From Zygaena filipendulae (Eukaryota > Arthropoda > Insecta > Lepidoptera > Zygaenidae): a stretch of 64,000 bases of DNA. The stretch is from contig OU015650.1 in assembly GCA_907165275.2 (NCBI GenBank), positions 7,408,001 through 7,472,000 on the forward strand, read 5' to 3'. The notes below the pieces were generated by a model that worked only from the letters and a program-made list of their open reading frames with translations, did no database searches and was not told where the DNA came from. Shown here piece after piece: positions 12,532 to 25,391 of the stretch. Position 1 is the first letter of the stretch. Each line of letters opens with the position of its first letter. The translations under genes and the position numbers were made by a program.

Positions 12532-14301
12532 AACATGGGTTATACAATATAATGATTATACTATGTTTGTAGACAAACACAGTTAGTACAATAATATAGG
12601 TATACCCATCGTGCGTGCAAATTATATTATTAACGAGTGTGTGAAATGATAACAAACAGCGGGGTTGCGTCGCTTATTGGAGCGCGAGAGTCTCGTTGTT
12701 ACGAGATAATTGGAGATCCGTATAAGGACATTAATAACAAAAGAGATACTAAACGTGGGGGATCGGCTCGACACCCCGCCCCGCTCCGGCCCGGCTGCTT
12801 GTTATTTCTAAAACAAGGAAATTGTAACAAGGTTATAGGATACGCCCGTTTCCCGGTAGATAATAACGTTAAGGGAAATCGGTAGTTCGGATCCAGATCA
12901 GCACATACTCCTACCGTCAACGACGTCACATGTGCATTGTGCGTGTGTAATTATTTTAACCTAACACAGTGACGTATATTAAAGGGCTTGTTTAAATAAC
13001 TTTATTTTAGAATGAACACCACGTGTTGACGATTTACGATTAGATAATCGATCGATACTTTATCGTAGATAATAATACTGTATATTTACTGTTTATTTAG
13101 GTTTAAGATCGTATTGAGTACAACAATTTTCATTTCCATTTAATGTACTTTGTTCAAGTTTTATTTACCTAAGTAGAAACTGCGTTTACTATGAACTCGA
13201 TAGTGAACGATTGTAAACTGTACAGACTAATCCACTTAATATATACCTAATACTATACTAGTCCCTAACCTAAGGAGATTCCCTCAGATAATCCCTATAA
13301 GAAAATATGAAAATTATAGCGAACATTCGTGGAGTGGTTTAGAAAAAATACGCTTATTTCTTTCGTTATGTATCCGCTGATACACATGCAGACAAAGGAG
13401 CGACTTGATATTACCTTGTATATTTAACTATCAATCGCACGATCGGTACTTCGTTGATCGTAAATTCAAAGTGGACTGATTTGTGTGGGTGCCTTAAAAC
13501 AAGTAGTAAGACAGGTAGGAACCGTAACAAGAAGGGGTACAGTTTCTGTATGGGCATATGTGGTTTTGATGTGTGCTAACCACAAAGCTCTAAATCAAAC
13601 GTCATCCTCACTGAGATCCTTAATCACACAGCATCTACCTTTGATAAATAGATGCTTTGTTACAGGCAGTTATAATTTCCATGGCGATCCGACCATATTG
13701 TTATTTGGAAGAGTTTAGAAGTTAGGTACATATAGCTATACTTACTTTCAGTAGTTTTACAACGCTTATATTTTATACGTGACCTGTAGAGAGATCACTT
13801 CTTAATTAAGTGCTAAAATGCAATTATGAATTGTATTTAGTTTTTGCCAGAATTTCCATTGTATTAAACAGTAACCAAATAAGGATTTGGGTAACTTTTG
13901 AAACGTAAAAGTTAACATAAATTTTACTAAAATAACGGGACTTTCGAATGTTTGTTTTAAACAAAGGTTCTTTACGGACATCTACGGCGAAAGGTTTTGT
14001 AATAATAGCTATACCTACAAGTAGGTATGTATTATATAGTGCCAAAAATGTGATTGATGATTTTAATTAATATTTTCGTGGGTTTACAAAATAATAACAC
14101 CCCGTCTAAATAATTTTTATGTTTCTAAATACCAATGAACTTAAAACGACAGTAAACTTTGTAGTTAATAAATACTAGTTAACCCCCCCGGTCTCAGCCG
14201 CGTTTAAGCCTTCAGGTTCAGTTAACGGTTTCGATAATAATCTTATTTTATTTATACGTATACGTACCTATATACATATACTATATACATATATATACAT
14301 A
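12532..14301. other. Intergenic, GC-rich patch at 12640-12910
   Basis: The patch is open on both strands (82 and 76 codons) with no family resemblance, consistent with a conserved non-coding or chance GC-rich segment. The rest is AT-rich. Confidence 0.4.
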
Positions 14302-14571
14302 CTAGCTGTCCCCCGCGATTTCATCCGCGGTAATTTCGGAAATCCCGCGAAAATTCCGGGAAAAAAGTGCTGTAGTTTACGGTGATAAGCAGTTCCCCGC
14401 CTTAATTCCGGAGTTCCCGCGAGAATTCCGGGATAAAAACTATCCTATCTTTTAAGTTGGACCATATTATAAATGGGTACAAAATTGTATCAAAATCCGT
14501 TCAATAGTTTCGGAGTCCACCGCGGACAAACAACGTGACACGTGATTTATATATTATATTAAGATAAGATA
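14302..14571 (-). mobile_element. Helitron-like element with internal duplication
   Basis: CTAGCTGTCCCCCGCGATTTC at the left. The TTCCGGAGTTCCCGCGAGAAT segment occurs twice (14335 and 14405 areas). Ends in TATATTATATTAAGAT. Confidence 0.6.
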
Positions 14572-15790
14572 AGATATAGGTACACACTGCTTCTTATTGA
14601 CATAACCAATACTAAAAGGTAGTAACGTATTCAAAAAATTACTGAACTAAACTAAAAAAAAACTTAGAATCGAGACACAAATCTATTCTAAATTTTATTA
14701 CTTTTCGCAAACTCCACAACAGAACCCCGAGGTAATTGGATTAAAATTTTATACCGCTTTGGTTTGAAGCTATTGACTTTTTTGTTTGACTGAACACTTT
14801 TCATTTTAAATTTTGCCATTGTATTCATTTTTACGTGATACAAAGAATTTGGTAGGTTTGGTAGGTATTTATTGATGTCAATGCCGCGAGCAAAGGTAAA
14901 AAATGTAGTTTAAAAAATAATAATAGCGATAATAAAGAATATTTAAATATATTATGTAGGTAAATAAATTTTCCAAAAATATGCACTAACATGTTATTAA
15001 CTGACCAAAGCGCCTCTTCAAAAGTTTATGAACTTACTCAAAAATTTATCGGCAGGAATTTTCGCTGCCGACAGCGGTATCCGAAATTAACGCAATTGGA
15101 AGCTAGCTAGCTACACTCAAAATAGCAATGGAAAAACTTAGAATTGGAGGCTCACGTTTTCTGTTTGAAATTTTACTATTTTCCACTTTCCGATGAGAAG
15201 TGCGATTCCCTTCTTTGTTGAGAGGTCTAGGTAAAGTCTTCATCAAGTCTTTTTGAATAGTAAAATTAATCATTGTGTTTGTGTTCCAAAATACCACCTA
15301 CTTTATTATTGCGATATACCTATGTCCAGTAAAGACTAATCTCGTATAAACATAAAAACATAAAATGAAAATGTATAAGTCGTACAGTCAACTTTTAAGA
15401 AAGAGAGTAATTTTAACTTAAATATCATTATAACCGACACGCTTAACTTTTTCTTGCGAGTCTGGAATAATTACGGAAGATTCGGTGGCAAGCATTACTT
15501 TGCCCGCATAGTTAGTGGATACTATAACATGCAGACAGCAAACAGAAAATGCTCATGTTCTTTTGTAAAAATAAACGGCACCAATCGATGATTGTGATGC
15601 GCAGATGTTTTCTCTCCTTTTTTGTTGAAGTCAGTATAAAATGTGTATTATATAAACGGTGTAGGTACCTAGTTTTTAGGAGCACATAAAACCGTCTGAT
15701 GCTGTTCGTACGAGTTTGGAATGTAGGTATCATCATGTTTGACCGGACGTTTTCAACGGCTATAGGTATAGGTTACGTGATTGAGTAAGT

Positions 15791-16114
15791 TTGTACTCAC
15801 TTGCACGTTTCAAAGCGACGAACATCACACATATCCATAATATCGATCAAAGAAATTTCATATTATTACGGATCCAGGCGCCTACAGTTATTCACGACAC
15901 TCTTTCATCGGCAGTTCAGGTGACGGCTTTCGTGTTCCACGCCACAGCCACCGACCCACACCTAGCATGTACCGAGACTGAACACTCCAGACCTACAAAA
16001 CCTACCTCCACCTCCATCATCGCCAAATTAATAACGTCAGCTGTCGCCGCTCTCGCAGGAAGATCATTTCTGGAGCAAGTGGATGCAAGAATGTCTGTCC
16101 ACCTTGACAATTAG
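15791..16114 (+). other. 107-codon open frame with open antisense, unrecognised
   Basis: Reads QAPTVIHDTLSSAVQVTAF, RPTKPTSTSIIAKLITSAV, AALAGRSFLEQVDARMSV and ends TAG; the antisense is open over 15916-16110. More GC-rich than neighbours. No domain recognised, no splice context. Listed because length in AT-rich DNA is above background; may be chance or a relic. Confidence 0.15.
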
Positions 16115-16858
16115 ATCACTCTCCTAATAGGATACTTGCATGAAATTTATAATAAGAAATTGTGTCAATATTTCAAAAATAGAGCCTTAGAAAAGCGTTA
16201 TCGTGAAAGATTTACTAAAAAAATTTCAATAGTTTCCAAAATATTCAACATTTAATTTTGTGAAACGGAACGTTGCAACGAAACACCAATCACAGCCAAG
16301 CTTGACACATGACGTCACTTTTATTTTTTTAGGAAACATTTACCTCTTTCAGAGAAGGCAAAAGAAACCAAGTGCATACAGTCAACGCATATTTTCCATT
16401 TTCTAAAGTTTATTACTTTAAAATGCATCGGTAAAATGCATTTTGATTCTTTACTGGAACTTTTGGAAGAAAATCGACACAGTTCAACCTTAATTTCGCT
16501 TTTGGATATTGAAGTTATCTGTCTGTCAGTGTCACATGACCTGTCAATACGACAGTGACATTTCTATCACAGATTAATAAGGCGTAATTTTGAACAAGTG
16601 ACGTCATTCCGCGTTTCGGCGGTAAGGTCAAAAGTAGGAACTTTGAAACGCTCTATTTAATTAATTTATGCATATATTTTTTTTCTTTTTCTTGCTTTGT
16701 TTAAGTAGGCCATATATCTTTAAAATAGACTGAAAAAAAAAATTCATGCAAGTACCCTATTCTCACTACTCCTTATGACGCCAGTAAAAAGATCATGGTC
16801 AACTGATTCTTAAGAGGCTAGTACAAAAGATAATTTAATGTTGATACAGTAAACCAGG

Positions 16859-16914
16859 CAGTTGCCACTCCGTAACGGAGCCTTGAACCAGGGGCTCGGG
16901 ATTTTGGCAACTGC
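16859..16914. repeat. Nested hairpins
   Basis: Outer arms GCAGTTGCCA / TGGCAACTGC enclose CTCCG-TA-CGGAG-like and GAGCC/GGCTC pairs. Could fold stably as RNA; no known family. Confidence 0.5.
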
Positions 16915-18735
16915 AGGCTGGTGACACACCTTTTTTAGAAGTTATTTTGGTTTGATATATTTGATTTGGCTTTTGGTATTTATTGGGTTGTCAATGGGAT
17001 AAGTTGAAAATATAATAATTAGAATTTAGACAAATCTCATTTAATTTACAGTCCACTTCCGTCGTTTATAATGCAATCACTTACATTTCAGCGATTCATT
17101 TTTATTTAAATAGATTAATTACGCTGAAAATCGGAGCCAACCAATATAACATACATGAAGTGTGAGCTATAGAGTGTAGGACGAGCGTGCATTTCCGTCG
17201 TTGCTCTATTTGCACACGTTTTGAATGTCATTGTCAGGGTGCTAATTGCCGACGACTGCACCCTGGCCCCCGATGTGCATAGAGGTATATTGGAACAGCT
17301 CGCTCATAATAAAGCCACCTCCCTCTCCCTATTTGCTATCTCCATACCGCGTAATATGCAATTTCGGCTTTTCATAATACGACAGACGATTCCATTAAAA
17401 CTTTGGAGCAAACTGTTCCTATTCTTGATTCCTGATATAATATTTGAGATGTCTCTTTTTTATGTTTCTACTTTTTGATTTATCTAAATCAAAAGAAATT
17501 TAATAATCTTATTTTGTTTGTGAATTGTGGAGTGATCGTGGAAAGCCCTCAGTGCGCACGGCACTTGCTAGGGGAAGGCGCCCTCGTCAACGTCCCAGCT
17601 TCGAATTATTTTTTCCAGGCAGTTGAGTTCGAATACGCTCCTAGCTCGCGTCGCCTCAACTCGAAAGCGAACTTTCCTGTTTACATTACTTTAAATTCTT
17701 ATACCTAGGTACCTCTTACCGGCTTTACACAGTATCGTTTATGGTATATTTATTTAGCGTTTTAACAAACTTCGCCTTTTTACTCCTCTAAGAAAATATT
17801 TTATTTATTTTTTTCGTGTTAGGGAGAATGTTGAGAAGTAATTTATTTAGGGTTGTTCTAATTGATGAGACACTTAGAACGAAGAGTAAAGTCACTAATA
17901 AAATTATCATACAACTTTATTTGATAACCTACTATTATATAAATTACTCGAATTACTCGTTAATTTTATATTTTTTTAATCATTGAAAAAGGGTTGATGT
18001 ATCAAACTCAAAAAAGTAAACTTTCATTTCCGTTTCAATATTGCTTGACTAAATGGCCTTTTGACATAGGAAACGATATAGCAAATATGATTTCGCATCG
18101 AGCTCTATCAAAGGTTAATTGGCCGATACCACGAGTCTGATATTCGAAGTGCTTATTTGTCTGTTCATTCGAGAACGATTTTAAAACAAACTTCATTTCT
18201 GATGTCGAACTCAATGTTTCATGATATGTGTACTTTTCGATTATAATTTTAACTTCTGGTTTCGGTCTCGTAAAATTCGAATCCATGATTGTACCTACTT
18301 TTCACATTCAATCTCTATGGAAGTATGGTATGATTTACGAATATTGTCATGTGTGGATTGCAAAATGACATCATAATGTAACTATTGTACCCAGTCTAAC
18401 GCAACTAGGAACAAATTAAATTTTGTTCGTGTTTAGCACTCATTTTTTTTTTAATTTTTTTTTTTCATGGCATCAAAGATGGCCTCACATGCTATTTCAG
18501 TCTTTTGTCTCTGAATCTTTCTTACAATCTGTCATCTGTTTGTCATGGCGACGCATGTTGTTATTTGGGAAAATAATTGTGTGATTTTTAAAAAAATTGT
18601 GTGATTTACGCTTTGAAAAGTGCAGTGTGACTATTAAAAACTATTTTCTTGTGATTGGGTAGTGAAATAGCACCGATTAGACGGTGTAGTACGTATGTAA
18701 TTTGTAGAAAAAGATAGAGTCGATAAAATTTAAAT

Positions 18736-18776
18736 AAAAGGAAATTTATCACGAAATTTCCTATAGATGAAGACCG
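18736..18776 (+). CDS. THAP-domain gene fragment, 5' piece
   Basis: Open stretch read as N-K-R-K-F-I-T-K-F-P-I-D-E-D-(R), ending at donor GTAAGT (18777-18782), phase 2. KFPIDEDR is the part of a THAP zinc-finger domain just before its conserved Trp. No start codon or Cys-x2-4-Cys is present upstream in frame, so the true 5' exon is missing or this is a relic. The left boundary is approximate. Confidence 0.45.
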
Positions 18777-19145
18777 GTAAGTACAGCTTGAGTAAAGTAA
18801 TAAAGTATTTTGTTCTCTTCAGCTATCAGCAAGACTAAAATAATACACTATCTTTTTGAAATGAGAAAAAATATTTGCATGTTTGTAAACCATAGTGATG
18901 TAAATCTTCACTATCGATAAAGTGAGTCGATAAACTTTAATGAATGATGCTATTATAGTGAATATTTTGGAACATTTTTGTATAGCTGCTGCTGCGTATA
19001 CTTTTTTCATTACTTACTGCAGTTTTCATTAAGTATTATGATCGTATTGTAATAAAGTGAACCTCGTCTTCTGTATAAAGAACTATATTATACTCTATCT
19101 TGTTTCTAAGTGTACTTGCATGATTGATAGATATTTTAATTTCAG

Positions 19146-19236
19146 ATGTCGACAATGGTTAAAAAATATTGGAAATGATGACTTAGCTTACATTCCAATC
19201 GAAAAACTTCACGATATAAAATATGTCTGTGGAGAT
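19146..19236 (+). CDS. THAP-domain gene fragment, middle exon
   Basis: Acceptor TTTAATTTCAG, donor GTAAGG. With the piece ending at 18776 it joins in phase to read CRQWLKNIGNDDLAYIPIEK then LHDIKYVCGD. The W, P and C of the THAP signature (C-x-G-D-H) are in place; His would come from the next exon, which I could not find. Without splicing, the frame continues 33 codons to TAA at 19336-19338 and an AATAAA follows at 19406. THAP proteins bind DNA and are often domesticated transposase parts. This is either a small gene with missing exons or a relic. Confidence 0.55.
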
Positions 19237-19409
19237 GTAAGGAACGAATGTCGGAAGATAAACGAAAGTTTTTCGCTTTCGGAGGATATTTCTACCGATA
19301 ATTTGAACAAGGCTCAACAAGGAGGCACTGCGAAGTAAATCATTTACTTTCCCAAATAGGTTATTTAATTTTGACATAAAATGTAAATGTAATTTTTAAA
19401 GAGAAAATA

Positions 19410-20529
19410 AATATCTATCTATCTAATAACATCATCATCATGACAAACTAAAATATTGGAATAATAATAAATAAATAAAAATAATAATTTATTGTTTCAA
19501 TTTTACGACAAATGTTTTCCCCCGTTGTAGATTTAATTCACCTGGTATGAAGCCCACGATGCTCTAATGATAATTTATCGATATCGATTTAATCAGGAAC
19601 TACATGTGGCCATCCCTATTGTTCTCGTTAATGTTGGTACCCATGAGTTATGAAGTATTTTGACATTTAAATTTTCGCTGTGTTGGTATTGCTGGGTCTG
19701 CTAAATGGATTCCAAAACCAAGTAAGGAAGTCCCGTCTCTTAAAACGTAGTGATTACCTTCTCTCTGATTGTACCTAATGTACCTATTATGTTAGTGTCA
19801 AATAAATATAATTTTGATTGTTTGTTACCACAATTTCAAAAATAATGTGAAAAATTTATCACTTCGACCGCCTTCATTAGGGATTTTTAATAATTACCGG
19901 CAAATAGGTATTAATAATATCTTCGTTTTATTAACAGTTATCATGGTTATCGCACTGACCGTAACGAAGTCGATGTTTTTTTCTTTTTTAGTAAGAAAGT
20001 GTTTTTTAAAATACCTATTGTGTAATTTAAAACTTAAAGTTGGATATTTATAGTTGTATTTATAGATTTTGTGTTTTAATGTATATAATGTATACAGTTT
20101 CACTTTAAGTAGGTACCTAAGTAGCCACTCAGATCTTTTTCTCCAAAAAACAAGGTATACAAAGTTTTTGAACGAATCCATATTATTTCATCAGAACTTA
20201 CCTACTTTTGTATAATAGATATAACTTCGTGGTTCGTTTTTAGTAGAAACGCATCGTTTTATTCGAATGTTGATAAGGCTAAGCTAAGCTCACTGTACAA
20301 GCTTGATATATGGATTGATATATGGATGTTTGGGGACAACCACTCACAGTAATTACAACTATGTAATCAAACTACAACTAAAATACCTATCTACATATAA
20401 ATACAGTCATACTAAAATTCTGTTGTAATTTTTATTAAATTAAAAAACCCGTAATGAAAACTAAAAAAACATAATATTATAGGTATACAAGCCACTATAG
20501 GTAACAACTATACTTATTAATTACCTTCT
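19410..20529. other. Intergenic, nothing recognised
   Basis: AT-rich; AATAAA at the left edge could serve the THAP fragment. No repeats of the families above. Confidence 0.5.
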
Positions 20530-20720
20530 AGCCATAAGCCATGTTCCCCCGCGGTTGCATCCGTGTTGATTTCGTAGTTCCCGCGGGAGTTTCAGGATAA
20601 GAAGTAACCTATGACACTCAGGAATACTGTGGCATTCTATTAGTGAAAGGATTTTCAAAATTGGTTCATTAGATCCAGAGATTACCCCCTACAATGTAAC
20701 AAACTCTCAAAAGTATAGAT
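20530..20720 (-). mobile_element. Helitron-like element, degenerate
   Basis: GTTCCCCCGCGGTTGCATCC, TTCCCGCGGGAGTTTCAGG, then GAGATTACCCCCTACAATG. Corresponds to the subtype seen at 37824-38048 in reverse. Confidence 0.5.
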
Positions 20721-21038
20721 TATGAGAATAATAACAGTATGTAATAATTTATAGGTACATACTTACCTACAGTATTACCATGGATAATAATCATTAAAAC
20801 GCGTTTTCGATCAGACATAGTTTCAGTATATGTCATTACTTTCATCACATACTTGCTAATATATTAGTATATAATTTCAAATAGTATAAAACAGTCGCTC
20901 TTCACGACTGTCTGTCTGTGAGTCCTTTTATTTTTTTAAGGTACCTATACAACGCATACTATTAGGTCACTATGGTGTAAGGAGCGTGCACAATACCTAT
21001 TACGTTTTTAAACGCCCTACAAACTTTTGTATTTTATA

Positions 21039-21421
21039 CAACGTGTTAATGAATTAACTGAAAATCCGATACACCCCATTTAAAAAAATAAACAATAATA
21101 TGATTAAAATACAATATTTGTCAAAAATATTAATACTTTCAAAGTTATTCAACATTAGTTTGGAGGTGACCTATCTACGAAATTCCAAGCGCTACTCCCG
21201 CACCTATCGGTTTGATTTTTTTGCTGCGGGCGGGCGGCGTACATATATAGGTATAGTGGCGCGTACGCGCGTACGCCGCCCGCCCGTGTATTATAAATAA
21301 TTTAGACATGGGCTAGTAAAATTGAAAAAATATAACCTATATTGAAACATAGTGCAATCGATTCGCTAGTTGATTCTGAACAAATCACGTTCTAGTTTTC
21401 AGTTAATTCATTAACACGATG
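21039..21421. mobile_element. TA-flanked MITE, copy 1 (383 bp)
   Basis: Terminal inverted repeats of about 26 bp: CAACGTGTTAATGAATT...at the left and AATTCATTAACACGATG at the right, each flanked by TA. The core contains a GC-rich palindrome (GGCGGCGTAC...GTACGCCGCC). A second copy in inverse orientation is at 25681-26001. TA duplication fits a Tc1/mariner-type origin. Confidence 0.75.
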
Positions 21422-21434
21422 TACTGTATCTCTT

Positions 21435-21670
21435 ACGGCCGCACTCAGAGTCGTAAATGATTACTTGATTTTAAGTACCTACCTAAAGATTTTAAAACAA
21501 AACCACCGCACTCAGAGACTATCATTAAATTAATGTTAATTGGCATTTAACGAAATTTAACTTCATTAATTAAATTAATGAACATCTCTGAGTGTGGCAG
21601 TTTTGTTTTTAAAATCTTTACTTAAAATTAAATAATCATTAAAACGACTCTGAGTGCGGGCTGCGGCCGT
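21435..21670. mobile_element. Foldback MITE, copy 1
   Basis: Nearly the whole element is an inverted repeat: ACGGCCGCACTCAGAGTCG at the left and CGACTCTGAGTGCGG...GCGGCCGT at the right, arms over 90 bp with inner ATTAAATTAATG. Begins 13 bp after the TA-flanked MITE. Second copy at 45987-46234. Confidence 0.75.
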
Positions 21671-24076
21671 GAGGTACGTAGGTATATTTTCAAAAACTAT
21701 GTAATAACAACACTGAACGCATCGATAAAGCCCAATAAAACTAGGCGTGAAATTTTTAAATTGTTCACGTTCCCAATATATACGAGGAGGCTTTTGTCTG
21801 GTGGCTTTATGATTTCACACCTTTCAATTAACCAGTAATCATACACGCCCCGGGGAACCCTTTCATTAAACACTGTTAATGAGTTTTCACCCTTCGTTGC
21901 ATAGTGGACATTCGAGCTTTGATAGACTAAATCGCACTTTGTTTTGTCTTTTGCTTTCAGGCTCGCAAATTGGACTCGAGCCGGACGAGCGGCGGCTGCC
22001 CATTATACGGGTAAATTAGCTTGATAGACAGACAAATATAACCTATCCATGCAAACGTGAGGGTAAAAGATAGAGAAAGTAAGTAATGAAAGAGAATAAA
22101 AGAAAAAGAAGAAGATAATAATTTTATACAGACTTCTTTTTCATTCACAGCCAAAATTATATTTAATTTGAGCTTTTTGCAGGATTGTATAGAAACGCCT
22201 TTCTATACGAAAAAAAGAATATTCCAAACTGTATTTTAAGTGAAATTTGATTTTGTAAGGGCGTTACATAATAAATTTTGAATACTTTACTCCCTCAAAT
22301 TTCCAAGTTTCAACAACTTCTAAAGCTAAAATTGGTGAAGTTTATGAATTTCATTTGCAAGGTAGATTTTTTGAGCTCGAGAGTTTATATCGATGAGAGG
22401 AACTGTCCTCATTAGTGTTAATGGCGGTAAGTTGAAAGCGATATCGAGGACAGAGCGCAGTAATTAATACCAGAGTGATAAGGCCTTTGTCACAATATAA
22501 TCAATACCTTATATAGGGTATATGTACGTTCGGCATGACGGTACCTATCTAAAATAATATAGATTGATGCCGTATATTTGACTTTATCCTTATTGCAAAA
22601 AAATTGAAAACAGACAAAGACTTTAAGCTACAAATGATGCCAACAATATCAACTCAAAATTCTAACAATGATAATAGTTTTAATAATGTTACAAAAAAAA
22701 CATGTAGATACTTTCCTAGCATAGGTATATTTTGTAGGTATGTTGGCGATTTTTACTGAAACTCTACAACTGATATTTAGGGCTCTTTTACGAGGGTAAT
22801 CTATGTCATTATGGAAAGGTTTTAGTAAATAAAGTATTAGGGTACGGAAGTCGGTTCATAGGTAGTTAAAATCCCACAGTCAGGTGTGAGGTGATAGTAC
22901 TTAGATCGAAATTGTTTTACAACTTTATTTTTTATTTATTTATTTCAAAAACTTACAATACTGTCGAAAAAGTAAAGTTAAAAAGCATTAAAATTATCTT
23001 TAGTTCCAATTAAAAATATTTACCAGTTTTCTAAATTGTAGTATACAATTATGAAATATTAAGCTCTACGCATACAATCTGTACCTATAGCTCTACAACT
23101 ACAATTTATCTTATTTTTTTTAGTTTAGTTTCTTATAAATTATTTCGGAAACAAAGGCAGGGTGACTTTCCCCGTATTACTCAAAAACGCTCAATTGGCG
23201 TAGATATAAAGTATGTCCTACAAAAGTTGATTATTACATATTTATTTATTTATCGATCGTACCTACCTAGTATCTAGAGCCACACAGTTCCAAACGCTCC
23301 AGATGACAAAAAATGACAAATTAGTATTGTCTTGTCTGTTATTTTATAAATATTGTTTTTTTCTAAAGTGAAACTTCTTTGGTCACTCAAGTAAACAAAT
23401 TTGGCCCGCGCACGGGGCGTGCTATTATGGCCACAGTGAATCAGGATTTCGCAAAAATATTTAGAAATCACTCATCCAGTAGCAAGTACTCACAAGATAC
23501 CCAAAGAAAGAATCACGTAAGATATATAAAATACCAATGTTTTTGGGAAGCTTTATTAAATACCGTCTTCAACAAACCCACAATCACAAAGCTAGCCAAT
23601 TAGTACCTATTGTTTTAGAACAGATTAAGGCACGAGTAATATATACGTAAGTTGCAGGATTAAAAAAGAAAAAAGAAGATAAGATTAGAGCCTTATGAAA
23701 ATAAAAGACAGGCTAATTTTAAATATTAATTTTAATGCGAACGATAAGAATTATTTTGAAAATATATACAAATTATATAATAATAATTATGTATAAAACG
23801 GTCAATCGGAGTTAAGGAGTTATCGAAATAATTTAATATCGAGTCAAAATGTTGTCAGTCTTACCAAAAATACAAAATTGACGAAATAATCGATCTCGTT
23901 AACACTACCTAATAATGTACCTATGGTGATAAATCTTACTTATACTTTATAATAAATATTAAACATGGAATAAAAAAGTAGAAGTAAGGAAAACACCTTG
24001 GTAAAAACATTGAGTTTAGCATAATTCCACGTAATAAGATAAATGATTATAATAGGTAAGTACTTGTACCTAGTAT
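21671..24076. other. Intergenic, mostly featureless
   Basis: AT-rich. Contains only the weak candidate exon at 23427-23516. Poly-purine run at 22085-22115. Confidence 0.45.
23427..23516 (+). CDS. Candidate first coding exon of an unidentified + strand gene
   Basis: ATG in a GCTATTATGGCC context starts MATVNQDFAKIFRNHSSSS, 30 codons, ending KNH at a good donor GTAAGA. GC-rich sequence lies just upstream. No downstream partner exon recognised and no homologue known to me. Could be chance. Confidence 0.22.
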
Positions 24077-24291
24077 AGTCAGTATCAAACTGAGTTAAAT
24101 ATGGAATTCAAGGTAGTCTTACAAAGCATGAGCAGCTGCTATTACTTATTGTATTATTTCCATTCATAACTTTTGATTAAATTAAAACAATTCATGAATA
24201 ATTTTTTTTTTGCATAATATTATAATTGGTATTTTGATAGTAACTCTGCTCTACTACTTAAGTATGTTGTTATTTTGATACTGACTGGGAC
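24077..24291. mobile_element. Possible MITE with 13-bp inverted repeats
   Basis: AGTCAGTATCAAA near 24078 and its complement TTTGATACTGACT near 24276 delimit about 215 bp of AT-rich sequence. No clear target duplication and no second copy seen. Confidence 0.3.
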
Positions 24292-24475
24292 TGGGAAAGT
24301 GTAAATTTCTATACTCATTATAATTAATCAATATATTTTTGTTGTTAAATATTATGTACAATTATTACTAGATTAAATAGTGAATAAAAAGCCTTATTTT
24401 TAATAAATAAATCAACAACTGTACACGACTCTACGAAATGTTTATTGGATTTGTATTATAAAAAATATACCAGAA

Positions 24476-25391
24476 AGTTGTAGGTATAAAGTATAAACAG
24501 CAAAAATTTTATTATTTATTATAATTTTATTTTATATAAAAAAAAATTACATAGTTCATACTCTCTTCTCTGTTTTTTGCTTAGCTGATAGCTGAAATAT
24601 ATACTCTTTGGCATATTTAATGGTTCCCGCGAGAATTCCGGGATGAAAAATAGACACCTACTCTGTGTCCTTTTCTGTACCTACCGGGCGTGTATGGAAA
24701 AATTCACAAAGTGAGAAAGCGTACCTAACATACAAACAAAATCACATTCGTATTTAATAAATAAGGATTTATTATACGAGTTATTTAATCTACTTTAGCG
24801 AAAAGTATAATACTTTTGTGAGTATACGTAAAAATTAAAAAGTAGTCGACAAATCCCATTACACAAGTGCCTTTAAACATGTTAGCTGTATGCTTACTTA
24901 ATAATAATATAATTTAAAATACCTAAATGCTTTTTAGATCTGTATAAAATCTATGTTTACTTTCTTATAGAATAATTAAATTAAATACTTGTGTAACAAA
25001 ATGAAAAAGTTTTTAAATAAATAAAATATAATATCTACTAACACAAAATTGGTAGTAACATAGTATAATAGGTACCACCTATTTTGTAGTTTCTTGAATA
25101 AAATAACAACAAAAAAAGTTAAATATTTTTTTTTCATCAAATTGTTAAATTCTTTTGAAACCAACTGACAATGAAGTAGGTATTATAATAAAAATAATTT
25201 TATACATATATATATTAGTATAAATTGGTAATGTACCTACGATAAAAATTAAAACTCGGTCGATAAGTGGGTATACTTCACAGTACTAATACCAACTGAA
25301 TTTTGATGTTAATGAGCAGTTTGGTATAAAAGTTTGTTCAGTTTGAATGTTGTTTGAACTTTTATGTAGTTATGGTGTAGTCGGCATGTAG
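24476..25391 (-). other. Probable 3' UTR and downstream region of EPB41L4A
   Basis: AT-rich sequence following the stop codon with no open frame of note. Minus-strand AATAAA-like signals (TTTATT on the + strand) occur around 24510-24535, so the transcript could end there. A Helitron-like remnant (24620-24772) lies inside. The exact poly(A) site cannot be fixed from sequence. Confidence 0.3.
24620..24772 (-). mobile_element. Helitron-like element, hairpin end lost
   Basis: GGTTCCCGCGAGAATTCCGG at the left, CTGTGTCCTTTTCTGTACC inside, ACATTCGTATTTAATAAAT at the right. Confidence 0.5.

Larger units (their letters stand above)
14572..18735. other. Intergenic, nothing firmly recognised
   Basis: Holds the 107-codon ORF (15791-16114), the nested hairpins (16859-16914) and a GC-richer stretch at 17500-17680. 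Around 16174 and 16640 an AAATAGAGC motif occurs in inverse orientation about 490 bp apart, a possible MITE boundary. Confidence 0.4.

Noticed and set aside
12637..12929. Overlapping ORFs of 82 and 76 codons on both strands
   Set aside because: No family resemblance, no splice context; explained by a GC-rich patch.
17221..17708. Two consecutive plus-strand ORFs
   Set aside because: No recognisable domain, stop-separated in different frames, and the sequence has no coding composition.
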